A stretch of 60,341 nt of DNA from Microvirga sp. (GTDB lineage: Bacteria > Pseudomonadota > Alphaproteobacteria > Rhizobiales > Beijerinckiaceae). A program made the translations under genes and the position numbers. The notes beneath the pieces are model-generated. The model saw nothing but the letters and a program-made list of their open reading frames with translations. It was not told where the DNA came from and did no database searches. Location: contig JAKOMT010000001.1 of NCBI GenBank assembly GCA_022241475.1, positions 1 to 60,341 of the forward strand. The letters run 5' to 3'. Below, in pieces: positions 26,612-34,724 of this stretch (its first letter is position 1; the number at the start of each line of letters is the position of its first letter).

Positions 26612-28340
26612 GGTCGCCCTTCTTGATCTTGACGGCGCGGCTGTCGGCGGCCGGCAGCATCTTGGCCGGATCGCGGGTGACGACGACGTCGAGGATCGTC
26701 GGACGGCCCTTCTCGGCGAGCGCGGCGCGGATCGCGTCGGCGAGCGCTCCCGGCTCCTCGACGCGAATGCCCCGGCAGCCCAGCGCCTCGGCGGCGTTGG
26801 CGTAATTCGTCTCCGCGAGGTCGCTCGACTGGTAGGCCCCCTCCCCGTACATCAGGTGCTGCAACGCCTTGACATAGCCGGAGGCGGCGTTGTTCACGAC
26901 GATGATCGTCGGGGAAAGCCCCATCCGCCGCGCCGTCTCGATCTCGCCGAGAGTCATGTTGAAGCCGCCGTCGCCGGTGATCGCCACGACGTCCCGCTCG
27001 GGCGCCGCGAGGCAGGCGCCGATCGCGCCGGGCACGCCGTAGCCGATGGAGGCGAAGCCGCGATCGGGCGTGAAGCCCCGCCCCGCCCGCTTCGAATCGT
27101 AGAGCAATCCGCCCCAATGCGCCGCGAAGCCGCCGTCGGCGATGAGGATGGCGTCGTCGGCGAGGATATTGTTGAGTTCGCCCATCAGGCGGCCCATCGA
27201 GATCGGGACCTCCTCGCTCTCCAGGCGCTCGCGCGCCGTCTCGCGCCAAGCCGCCATGCGCACGGGAACCTGCGCGCACCAGGCCTCGCGCGCCGCCGGC
27301 GCCGAACCGTGCGCCTTCAGCGCCGCCGCGAGATCCTCGACGCCCGAGCGCACGTCGCCCCAGAGCGGCACGGTCGGGCGATAGGTGCGGCCTATCTCCT
27401 CGGCGACGATGTCGAGATGAATGAGCGTCTTGCCCGGCTCGGGCACCGTATAGCGCTTCGTCGCGATCTCGCCGAGCTTGCAGCCGATCACAAGGAGGCA
27501 GTCGCTTTCCGCGATCATGCCGTTGGCGATGCGGTCGTAGCGTCCGAACAGGCCGGCCGACAGCGGCGACGTGCAGGCGATGGCGCCCTTGCCGCTCAGC
27601 GTATGCGCCACGGGGATGCGCGCGGCTTCCGCGAAAGCCTGCAACGCTTCCGCAGCCTGAGAGATGTGCACGCCGCCGCCGGCGAGGATCAGCGGGCGCT
27701 CCGCCTTCGCCAGCAGGGCGGCGGCGCGGGCGAGATCCTCGGCGTCCGGCCGCGCGCGCAGCGCCGGAGCCGCCTGGTAGCGCGGATCGGCGTCGAATTC
27801 GTCGGCGTCGAACGGATGCTGGTCGTGGCAGACGTCTTCGGGGACGATCAGCACGACCGGCCCCGGCCGGCCGGTGGTCGCGACCGCGAAGGCGCGGCGC
27901 ACGAGCTCGGGGATGCGCGCGATATGCTCGACGCGCAGCACCTCCTTGCAGGCCGGGCGCAAGATTTCCGCCTGATGGGATTCTTGCGTCATGTTCTTCC
28001 ACGAATGGGCGCGATGCGTGTCGCCGATGATCGCGACGACGGGACTGCCGGCGTTGAGCGCCTCGACGAGGCCCGTGACGAGATTCGTCGCGCCCGGCCC
28101 GAGCGTCGCGTCGCATAGGCCGACGCGGCCGCTCACCTTGGCGTAGGCGTCGGCGGCGAAGGCTCCGCAGCGCTCGTCGTTGATGAGCATGTGGCGCAGG
28201 CCGAGCCGGCGGGCGGCGTCGTAAAAGGGCAGAAGCTGGAAGCCGCCCATGCCGTAGATCGGCCCGGCTTCGTGCGCCAGGAGCATCCGGGCGAGCGCCT
28301 CGCCCCCGGTCATTTCGTTCGCGCGATCCGCGACGGTCAT
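26601..28340 (-). CDS. Acetolactate-synthase-like TPP-dependent enzyme
   Basis: A 579-aa member of the POX/ALS family: the N-terminal PYR domain with a catalytic Glu in NDERCGAFAADAYAK (near residue 50), a middle domain, and the PP domain with ITGDGGFN and VVNNAASG TPP-binding motif (near residues 440-470). It is not IlvB (that gene is at 9948) and has no small subunit here. Members of this branch include decarboxylases, sulfoacetaldehyde acetyltransferase and others; the exact reaction is open. The ATG at 28340 follows AAAGG; an ATG at 28358 overlaps the dctM stop but has no ribosome site. Confidence 0.85.
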   Translation of the reverse strand: MTVADRANEMTGGEALARMLLAHEAGPIYGMGGFQLLPFYDAARRLGLRHMLINDERCGAFAADAYAKVSGRVGLCDATLGPGATNLVTGLVEALNAGSPVVAIIGDTHRAHSWKNMTQESHQAEILRPACKEVLRVEHIARIPELVRRAFAVATTGRPGPVVLIVPEDVCHDQHPFDADEFDADPRYQAAPALRARPDAEDLARAAALLAKAERPLILAGGGVHISQAAEALQAFAEAARIPVAHTLSGKGAIACTSPLSAGLFGRYDRIANGMIAESDCLLVIGCKLGEIATKRYTVPEPGKTLIHLDIVAEEIGRTYRPTVPLWGDVRSGVEDLAAALKAHGSAPAAREAWCAQVPVRMAAWRETARERLESEEVPISMGRLMGELNNILADDAILIADGGFAAHWGGLLYDSKRAGRGFTPDRGFASIGYGVPGAIGACLAAPERDVVAITGDGGFNMTLGEIETARRMGLSPTIIVVNNAASGYVKALQHLMYGEGAYQSSDLAETNYANAAEALGCRGIRVEEPGALADAIRAALAEKGRPTILDVVVTRDPAKMLPAADSRAVKIKKGDRVA

Positions 28341-28354
28341 GCCTGACACCTTTC

Positions 28355-29656
28355 TCATGTGATGCGGTAACCGAGAGCCCTGGGCAGCCAGAGCGCGATT
28401 TCGGGGAAGACGATGACGAGGCCCATCGCCACGGCCATCGAGAGGAGGAGCCAGAAGACCCAGCGGAAGGTGCTCTCGATCGGAATTCCGGCGATCTTGG
28501 CCGTGACCATGAGATTGACCGCAATGGGCGGCGAGACCTGCCCGATGGCGATGTTCATCGCCATGATCACGCCGAACCAGATCATCGACCACTCGAACGC
28601 CTGCGCGATCGGCACCAGAAGCGGCAGCGTGATCAGGTAGATCGACACGCCATCGAGCAGCATGCCGGCGATCAGCAGGACCGCCATGATGAGCGCGAGG
28701 ATGATCCAGGGGTTCTCGCTCACCGCGAGCAGCGCCTGCGTCGTCGCGCGGAAGGCGCCCATCGTCGAGCCGGCCCAGGCGAACAGTCCGGCGAGCGATA
28801 TGATGAGCATCAGGACGCCGGAGATTTTCGCGCTCTCCACCAGCGCTTCGTAGATGTCGCGAAAGCCCATGGTCCGATAGAGGACCGTGCCGACGAACAG
28901 GCCGTAGAAGACCGCGACGACGGCCGTCTCCGTCGGCGTGAACAGGCCGCTGCGCAATCCGCCGAGGATGATCACCGGCGCCATGAGCCCCGGCAGCGCT
29001 CGCCAGAGGCTCGGCCAGAACGGGGGCCTATCGGGGCTTTCATCCGCCCCGAATCCGAACTTGCGCGACAGGATCAGCGTCGGAACGGCGATGGATAGCC
29101 CGATAAGGAGGCCCGGCATGATACCGGCCGCGAAAAGCGCCCGCAGATCCGTTCCGGGAACCAGAACCGCGTAGACGATCAGAGCGATCGAGGGGGGAAT
29201 GAGGATCGCCGTCGAGGCGGAGGCGGCGATCACGCTCGCGGTGAAGGGACGCGGATAACCGGCCTTCACCATCGAGGGCAGCATCACCGTCGCGACGGCC
29301 GCCGCGTCCGCCGGACCGGATCCCGACATGCCGCCCATGATCATGCAGACGAGAATCGCGACGAGGCCGAGCCCGCCCTTGCGCGGACCGATGCAGGCCT
29401 GCGCGAAACCGACGAGCCGCGCGGCGACGCCCGATCGCTCGAACATCATGCCGGTGAGGATGAACAGCGGGATGGCGATCAGCGGGTATTTCGCGACGCC
29501 GTTGTAGGTGTTGGTGCCGATCGTGCCGAGCGACACGACGTCGAGCCCGATCAGGATGCCGATGGCGGCGGCGAGGCCGAGCGAGACTGCGATCGGCGCG
29601 CCGATCAGCATCAGCGCGATGAAGGAAAAGAGGAGCGCGAGATTGGCGTCGATCAT
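28355..29656 (-). CDS. dctM: TRAP transporter large permease (DctM)
   Basis: A 433-aa, about 12-helix membrane protein of the DctM/IT superfamily that carries the substrate with sodium. The family stretches are visible: PLFILTGMMFERSGVA (near residue 62), MGGMSGSGPADAAAVA (near 110) and GQVSPPIAVNLMV (near 385). It ends 14 nt before the TPP enzyme gene and starts 10 nt after dctQ. With dctQ and dctP it makes one complete TRAP system. Confidence 0.94.
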   Translation of the reverse strand: MIDANLALLFSFIALMLIGAPIAVSLGLAAAIGILIGLDVVSLGTIGTNTYNGVAKYPLIAIPLFILTGMMFERSGVAARLVGFAQACIGPRKGGLGLVAILVCMIMGGMSGSGPADAAAVATVMLPSMVKAGYPRPFTASVIAASASTAILIPPSIALIVYAVLVPGTDLRALFAAGIMPGLLIGLSIAVPTLILSRKFGFGADESPDRPPFWPSLWRALPGLMAPVIILGGLRSGLFTPTETAVVAVFYGLFVGTVLYRTMGFRDIYEALVESAKISGVLMLIISLAGLFAWAGSTMGAFRATTQALLAVSENPWIILALIMAVLLIAGMLLDGVSIYLITLPLLVPIAQAFEWSMIWFGVIMAMNIAIGQVSPPIAVNLMVTAKIAGIPIESTFRWVFWLLLSMAVAMGLVIVFPEIALWLPRALGYRIT

Positions 29657-29666
29657 GGCCCGCTCC

Positions 29667-30206
29667 TTAGACCCGGCCGGCGCGCAGGCGCGGACGAATG
29701 GTCTTCGCCCACGCGCGCCCGATCACGCGAAGGATGATCGCGACGGACAGCAGCGGAAGCCAGATCGTGTAGAGCCAGGTCGGATTGCCGAGGCCCGGAG
29801 ACGTCTCGCGCCAGTACCATTCGTCGTAAGTGACCTTCCCTCCGTAATAGACGATCAACGAGAACATGATCGTCGTCGCGAGCAGCGCGATCATCTCGCA
29901 GACGAAACGCCAGGTCGGGTTCAGCCGGTCGACGAGAAACGTGATGCGGATGTGCTCGTTCGTGGCGAAGGCCGCCGAGGCTCCGACGAAGGTCATGAAC
30001 GCCAGAAGGAAAACCGAGAACTCCTCCGTGAATGCGAAAGAGACGTTGGTGAAATACCGCGCCAGCACGTTGCCGAACGAGATCAGGCAGATCGCCGCCA
30101 TCGCCGCGGCGCCGAGCGCTTCCTCGATCTTCACGGGCACCACGACGTGGTCCGCGCCGGTATCGGGGACGTGCGGCCTATCGGCCGGATCGCGTTCGTC
30201 GCTCAT
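29667..30206 (-). CDS. dctQ: TRAP transporter small permease (DctQ)
   Basis: A 179-aa four-helix membrane protein of the DctQ family. Hydrophobic spans lie at about residues 30-52, 65-83, 105-125 and 145-165. It links the receptor to DctM. The N-terminal 25 residues are hydrophilic. The ATG at 30206 lies 114 nt after the dctP stop, the largest gap inside the operon. Confidence 0.9.
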   Translation of the reverse strand: MSDERDPADRPHVPDTGADHVVVPVKIEEALGAAAMAAICLISFGNVLARYFTNVSFAFTEEFSVFLLAFMTFVGASAAFATNEHIRITFLVDRLNPTWRFVCEMIALLATTIMFSLIVYYGGKVTYDEWYWRETSPGLGNPTWLYTIWLPLLSVAIILRVIGRAWAKTIRPRLRAGRV

Positions 30207-30320
30207 CGTGCGGAGGCTCCCTCGGGGCGCGGCGTATCGCCTTGTCGCGGCTGTTGGTTCTGGGCCGCGCCCTCCCCTCGACGGAGCGGACGCGGCGTTT
30301 TTGGCGGCGTGTCGGGCCGA

Positions 30321-31346
30321 TCAGCGGTTGGCGATCGAATCTTCGGCGAGCTTCACGAAGTCGGCGCCGATGCGGTCGCGCCACGCGTCATAGACCGGCC
30401 GCGTCGCGTCGGCGAAGGCCTGACGCTCGTCGTCGGTCAGCGTGATGACTTCGACGCCGAGGCCGCGGATCGTCTCGACGAGCGTCTGGTCGTCGTCGGT
30501 CAGGCCCGTGCGGGCGACCTCGATCCCGTGCGCTCCCGCCTCGACGGCCGCCTCGCGCACGATGGTCTGATCCTCGGGCGTGAACGAGTTCCAGATTTCG
30601 CGATTGATCGCGAAGATCAGCGGATCGGCGAGGTAGCGCCACTGGGTGACGAACTTTTGGCCGACCTCGTGCATGTTCAGCACACGATAGATCGTCAACG
30701 GGTTCTCCTGGCCGTCGACGGCGCCGGTGGTGAGCGCGGGCTGCGCGTCGGCCCAGCTCATCTGGGTGGGGTTGGCGCCGAGCGCGGTGAAGATGTCGTT
30801 GAAGATCGGCGAGCCGACGACGCGCATCTTCAAGCCCTGCATGTCTGCCGGCGTGCGGATGGCGACGCGCGAATTGCTCACTTCGCGGAAGCCGTTCTCG
30901 GCCCAGGCGAGCGGCACGACGCCGTTCTCCTCGATCAACTCGAAGATGCGCTCGCCCACCGGACCTTGCGTCAACGCGTCGATCGCGGCGTAATCGGGCA
31001 TCAGGAACGGCAGCGAGAAGACGTTCAGTTCGGGGATCTGCGGCGACCAGTTGATGGTCGAGCCGACGGCCATGTCGATCACGCCGCTGCGCATGGCGGT
31101 GAATTCACGGGTCTGCTCGCCTTGAACGAGCTGCGCGCCCGGATAGACCTGCATGTTGATGCGGCCGTCGGTGCGCTCGCGCACGATATCGGCCCAGGTC
31201 TGCGCGGCGATGCCCCACGGGAACGGCACCGGCACGACGGTCGAGATGCGGTATTCCTCCTTGTAATCCTGGGCGATGGCCGTCGTGGCCCCGCCCAGCA
31301 TGACGACGGCCGTCGCGGCGGCGAGAAGCGATTTGACGAACTTCAT
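30321..31346 (-). CDS. dctP: TRAP solute receptor (DctP)
   Basis: A 341-aa periplasmic receptor with a Sec signal peptide (MKFVKSLLAAATAVVMLGG, cleavage about residue 25 at AIAQ). The DctP core includes the TGAVDGQENPL motif near residue 195 with the conserved Asn/Pro of the ligand pocket, and the conserved Arg region (MRVVGSPIF, about 160). A strong GGGAGGA site lies 8 nt before the ATG. Ligand unknown: the surrounding TPP enzymes suggest a 2-oxo or hydroxy acid. Confidence 0.92.
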   Translation of the reverse strand: MKFVKSLLAAATAVVMLGGATTAIAQDYKEEYRISTVVPVPFPWGIAAQTWADIVRERTDGRINMQVYPGAQLVQGEQTREFTAMRSGVIDMAVGSTINWSPQIPELNVFSLPFLMPDYAAIDALTQGPVGERIFELIEENGVVPLAWAENGFREVSNSRVAIRTPADMQGLKMRVVGSPIFNDIFTALGANPTQMSWADAQPALTTGAVDGQENPLTIYRVLNMHEVGQKFVTQWRYLADPLIFAINREIWNSFTPEDQTIVREAAVEAGAHGIEVARTGLTDDDQTLVETIRGLGVEVITLTDDERQAFADATRPVYDAWRDRIGADFVKLAEDSIANR

Positions 31347-31398
31347 GCTCTTGTCCTCCCTTTTGTGAAATTCCGCCGATCGCTGCGTGATCGTCGGT

Positions 31399-32385
31399 TC
31401 AGACCGCTTCCGCGCGCGCGCACATCGCGCGAGCGGAAGCGACGATTCTGTCGGGGGTCACCCGGGCCATGTCCTCCAGCGGAGGCGCGTAGGCGATGGG
31501 TATGCGCGGCGCGCCGAGGCGCTTGACGGGCGCCTTCAGCCGGTCGTGTAGCGCCTCGGCGACGCTCGCGGCGATTTCGGCGCCGAAGCCCGAGACGGAC
31601 ACGGCCTCCTGCGCCACCAGAAGCCGCCCCGTCTTCTCGACGGACGCGAAGACGGCGTCGCGGTCCCAGGGCCAGAGGGTGCGCAGGTCGATCACCTCCG
31701 CCTCGATCCCCTCCTGCGCCAGCGCCGCCGCGGCCTTCAGGCTGGTGTGGCGCATCGCCGACCACGTCACGATAGTGAGATCGCGGCCTTCGCGCGCGAC
31801 GTCGGCGACGCCGAGAGGCGTCAGACGCTCGTCTTCGGGAACCTCTCCCTCGAGGGGCCAGAGGCCCTTGTGCTCGAGATAGACGACGGGATCGTCGTTG
31901 CGGATGGCGCTCTTCAGGAGGCCGAGGTTGTCGGCGGGCGTCGCGGGCGCGACGACGACGAGGCCCGGGATATGCGTGTACCAGGACTCGAGCGATTGCG
32001 AATGTTGGGCGGCGGAGGAGCGCCACATGCCGACCGGCTCGCGCACCACCAGCGGAACGCGCATCTGCCCGCCGAACATGAACCGCGCCTTCGCCGCCTG
32101 GTTGACCAGTTCGTCGATGGCGCAGAGCGCGAAATCGGAGAAGCGCATTTCGACGACGGGCCGCGTTCCCGTCATCGCAGCGCCGACGGCGGCGCCCATG
32201 ATGCAGGCCTCCGAGATCGGCGTGTCGGCGATCCGGTCCGGCCCGAACATCTCGGAGAGGCCCTTGTACTGCCCGAACACGCCTCCGCGACCGAGATCTT
32301 CGCCCAGCGCCCAGACGCGGCTGTCTCGGCGCATCTCCTCGATCAGCGCGCGCCTGCCGGCTTCGAGATAGGTGATCTTCTGCAT
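31399..32385 (-). CDS. TPP-dependent 2-oxo acid/acetoin dehydrogenase E1, beta subunit
   Basis: A 328-aa E1-beta (transketolase-like Pyr domain plus C-terminal domain). It has the GEDLGRGGVFGQYKGL start (residues 27-42), the TPISEACIMGAAVGAAMTG Glu motif (near 55-73) and the RFMFGGQMRVPLVVR stretch. It pairs with the alpha subunit just upstream; the ATG at 32385 overlaps the alpha stop. There are no E2 or E3 genes nearby, so it may work with shared E2/E3 or, like acetoin dehydrogenases, be completed elsewhere. Confidence 0.9.
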   Translation of the reverse strand: MQKITYLEAGRRALIEEMRRDSRVWALGEDLGRGGVFGQYKGLSEMFGPDRIADTPISEACIMGAAVGAAMTGTRPVVEMRFSDFALCAIDELVNQAAKARFMFGGQMRVPLVVREPVGMWRSSAAQHSQSLESWYTHIPGLVVVAPATPADNLGLLKSAIRNDDPVVYLEHKGLWPLEGEVPEDERLTPLGVADVAREGRDLTIVTWSAMRHTSLKAAAALAQEGIEAEVIDLRTLWPWDRDAVFASVEKTGRLLVAQEAVSVSGFGAEIAASVAEALHDRLKAPVKRLGAPRIPIAYAPPLEDMARVTPDRIVASARAMCARAEAV

Positions 32386-33404
32386 CAATAGGCCCTCTCG
32401 CGGGGGTCGCCGAGATCCTGCACGTCCGTGAAGGCGCCGGCTACGTCGGGCCAGGGCGTCGCGCGCGCAGCCGCGTAGATCGCCTCCATCTCGGTATAGG
32501 CGGCGGCCCTCTCCTGCTCGAGACGGGACCGGGCCACGCCGGCTGCGGCCAGCGCGTCGGCGAGGCGCGCGATCGGATCGAACTCGCGCATCGCCTCGAC
32601 CTCCGTTTCATCGCGATAGGCCGCCGCGTCCGTCGCGGTGTGGCCGGTCACGCGGTAGGTCTTGCAATGCAGGAGGCGCGGCCCCCCGCCCGAGCGCACC
32701 GCCTCGATCGCCGCCCGCGCCGCCGCGTCGACGGCGACGACGTCGTTGCCGTCGAGCGTCACGGCCGGCAGGCCGAGGCTCTCCGCCCGCGCCGCCGCCC
32801 CCGGTCCGGCGGTCATGGACCCGGTGCGGGTCGTGGCCGAATAAGTGTTGTCCTCGCAGACGAAAATAACCGGCAGGTCGAACACCTTGGCCCAGTTCAG
32901 GCCTTCGAGGAACGGGCCGCGGTTGATGGCGCCGTCGCCGAAGATGCAGACCGTGATCCTGTCGGAGCCGAGCAGCCGCAGCGAGTGCGCCGCGCCGGCG
33001 GCGATGGTGATGTTGGCCGAGACGACGCCGTTCGCGCCCAGCATGCCGACGTCGAAATCGGCGATGTGCATCGAGCCGCCCTTGCCGCCGCACGTCCCGC
33101 CGGCGCGGCCGAACAATTCGCGCATCATCGCCAGAGCGTCGGCCCCCTTGGCCAGCGTGTGCCCGTGTCCGCGATGGGTCGACAGCAGCAGGTCGTCGCG
33201 GCGCAGGTTCAGGCAGATCCCGGCGGCGACGCCCTCCTGACCGATCGAGGGGTGGATGGCGCCGAGCGCCAGCCCCTCAGTCTGCGCCCGCATCGCGAGC
33301 TCCTCGAAAGCGCGGACGCGCCACATCGTCCCGAACGCTTTCGTAAAGCGCTCGACGTCGAGATTGGCGCCCTCGCGCGCCGGAATTCGGGACGTTTGAT
33401 TCAA
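32385..33404 (-). CDS. TPP-dependent dehydrogenase E1, alpha subunit
   Basis: A 339-aa E1-alpha. It shows the STHRGHGHTLAKG active-site His segment (near residue 74-86), GGKGGSMHIAD (about 107-117), and the GDGAINRGPFLEGLNWAKVF TPP-binding motif with its DN end (about 155-185). The start is TTG at 33404, supported by a strong AAGGAGGA site 7 nt upstream and a TTGA overlap with the IclR stop; other candidate starts are inside the conserved domain. It is the second gene of the operon. Confidence 0.88.
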   Translation of the reverse strand: MNQTSRIPAREGANLDVERFTKAFGTMWRVRAFEELAMRAQTEGLALGAIHPSIGQEGVAAGICLNLRRDDLLLSTHRGHGHTLAKGADALAMMRELFGRAGGTCGGKGGSMHIADFDVGMLGANGVVSANITIAAGAAHSLRLLGSDRITVCIFGDGAINRGPFLEGLNWAKVFDLPVIFVCEDNTYSATTRTGSMTAGPGAAARAESLGLPAVTLDGNDVVAVDAAARAAIEAVRSGGGPRLLHCKTYRVTGHTATDAAAYRDETEVEAMREFDPIARLADALAAAGVARSRLEQERAAAYTEMEAIYAAARATPWPDVAGAFTDVQDLGDPRERAY

Positions 33405-34222
33405 ACCTGTTCCTCCTTGACGCGGGAGCGCCGCTGGCGCGCCGGCGCAGCCGGCCGCGCGGCGAGCGTGCGGGACAATTCATCGGATTCGGCGCGCAGG
33501 AGCGCGACGCGGTCGGAGAGCTGTTCGCCCTCGAACCGTTCGCGGATCGCGGCGAGCGACAGCGCCGCCACGACCCGCCCCGCGGCGTCGCGCACGGGGA
33601 CGCCGATGCCGGTCATCGCACTGACGATCGCGCCGTCGTTGAGAGTGAAACCAAGCTTTCGAGCCTCGGCTATCTGCGCGCGCACTGTCGCGTCGTCGAA
33701 GGCCGGGAACGCGAGACGGGCGGCGCGGTTGGCGCGCAGGATGCGCTCGATCTCCTCGTCGGACTCGAAGGCGAGCATCGCGAGCGCGCCGGCGCCCACG
33801 CCGAGGGGTCGACGGTCGCCGACGTCCAGCGTCAGGGTGCGGATCGGAAAGGGACCGGTGCGCCGATCGACGCAGACGACTTCGTCGCCGTCGCGAACCG
33901 AGAGGTAGACCGTATCGCCGGTGGCGGCCGCGAGCCTCTGCAGGCTGGGCCGCGCCAACGCGACGATGTTGTAAGCCTGCGCCTCGGCGCCGAGCGCGAA
34001 CAAAGCGTAGCCGAGACGATAGACCTTGTCGGAATCGTCGAATTCCACGAATCCGACGTCGGAGAGCGCCTGCAAAAGCCGGTGGACGGTCGCCTTGCCG
34101 AGATCCGCGCGCTCGACGACGTCGCTCAGCCGCAGGCCGCCCGGCGGACCGCCGGACAGCGCGCGCAGCACGGTCGCAGCGCGACCAATGGTCTTGACCG
34201 ACGAGACCTGAGTCTCCGCCAT
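33401..34222 (-). CDS. IclR-family regulator of the TRAP/TPP operon
   Basis: A 273-aa IclR protein: a winged HTH (about residues 10-70; LRLSDVVERADLGKATVHRLLQAL region) and the C-terminal effector-binding domain (about 80-255) with LGVGAGALAMLAF and IGVPVRDAAGRVVAALSLA. The ATG at 34222 follows GGGGAGG. It is the first gene of the operon and its stop overlaps the E1-alpha start. A large inverted repeat lies across the promoter upstream. The effector is probably the operon's substrate, unknown here. Confidence 0.9.
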   Translation of the reverse strand: MAETQVSSVKTIGRAATVLRALSGGPPGGLRLSDVVERADLGKATVHRLLQALSDVGFVEFDDSDKVYRLGYALFALGAEAQAYNIVALARPSLQRLAAATGDTVYLSVRDGDEVVCVDRRTGPFPIRTLTLDVGDRRPLGVGAGALAMLAFESDEEIERILRANRAARLAFPAFDDATVRAQIAEARKLGFTLNDGAIVSAMTGIGVPVRDAAGRVVAALSLAAIRERFEGEQLSDRVALLRAESDELSRTLAARPAAPARQRRSRVKEEQV

Positions 34223-34311
34223 TCCCCGACCTCCCCGGACGACGTTTTTTGACGTCTTTCGCGGGCGCTTCAAACGCGCCTCGCTTATTGTCGGCGGATC
34301 GGGCTTCGGGA

Positions 34312-34355
34312 CCTGACCTCGTCGAATTGTCTCACTTGGTGAAACAGAGGTCAGG
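34312..34355. promoter_or_regulatory. IclR-type operator: nested inverted repeats
   Basis: CCTGACCTC (34312-34320) and GAGGTCAGG (34347-34355) are perfect 9-bp inverted arms, 26 nt apart. Inside is a second palindrome, TCACTTGGTGA (34332-34342). The arms overlap the -10 of the promoter at 34353-34381, so binding would affect transcription of the iclR operon. Confidence 0.6.
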
Positions 34356-34381
34356 CTAAAATGGACCCTCGACGCCGTCAA
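34353..34381 (-). promoter_or_regulatory. Candidate sigma-70 promoter of the iclR operon
   Basis: On the minus strand, TTGACG (34376-34381) is followed after 17 nt by TAGCCT (34353-34358). The -10 region abuts the right arm of the inverted repeat at 34347-34355. Confidence 0.4.
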
Positions 34382-34427
34382 GCGGCGTCAGGTTTCGACA
34401 TTTGAGATTTTTTGGATCGGACGTATT

Positions 34428-34646
34428 TTATCTTGGATTGCGTTCTTCGGCGCTTTGATCGCTGGTGGACGTCCGTCCGCCTTTACGTCCCGCCTTCGAG
34501 GCGAGCGCGCGATCCTGCGCGAAGGAGCGCTTGTCGGCCGGCACTGAACGACCGCCCTTGCTGGCGATCTCGCGCCGCTTTTCCGGAGACATGGCCGCAA
34601 AGCCGCGCTTCGCAGGGGACTTCTCGACACCCGTTTTCCCAACCAT
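34428..34646 (-). CDS. KGG-domain general stress protein
   Basis: A 72-aa, very basic and Gly/Ser/Lys-rich protein with two KGG-type repeats: FAAMSPEKRREIASKGG and SFAQDRALASKAGRKGG (residues 16-59). This family (con-10/YmdF-like) is stress-induced in enterobacteria and fungi; the mechanism is unknown. The ATG at 34646 is the first residue of the family. It is a single gene between the iclR promoter and the oligopeptidase gene. Confidence 0.8.
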   Translation of the reverse strand: MVGKTGVEKSPAKRGFAAMSPEKRREIASKGGRSVPADKRSFAQDRALASKAGRKGGRTSTSDQSAEERNPR

Positions 34647-34724
34647 AACGCCTACCTCCGACGAGCCGCCCCACCGACAGGTAAACTCCCGGCGGCGCCG
34701 CAGGTTCCGCGTTCGTCGTCAGGA

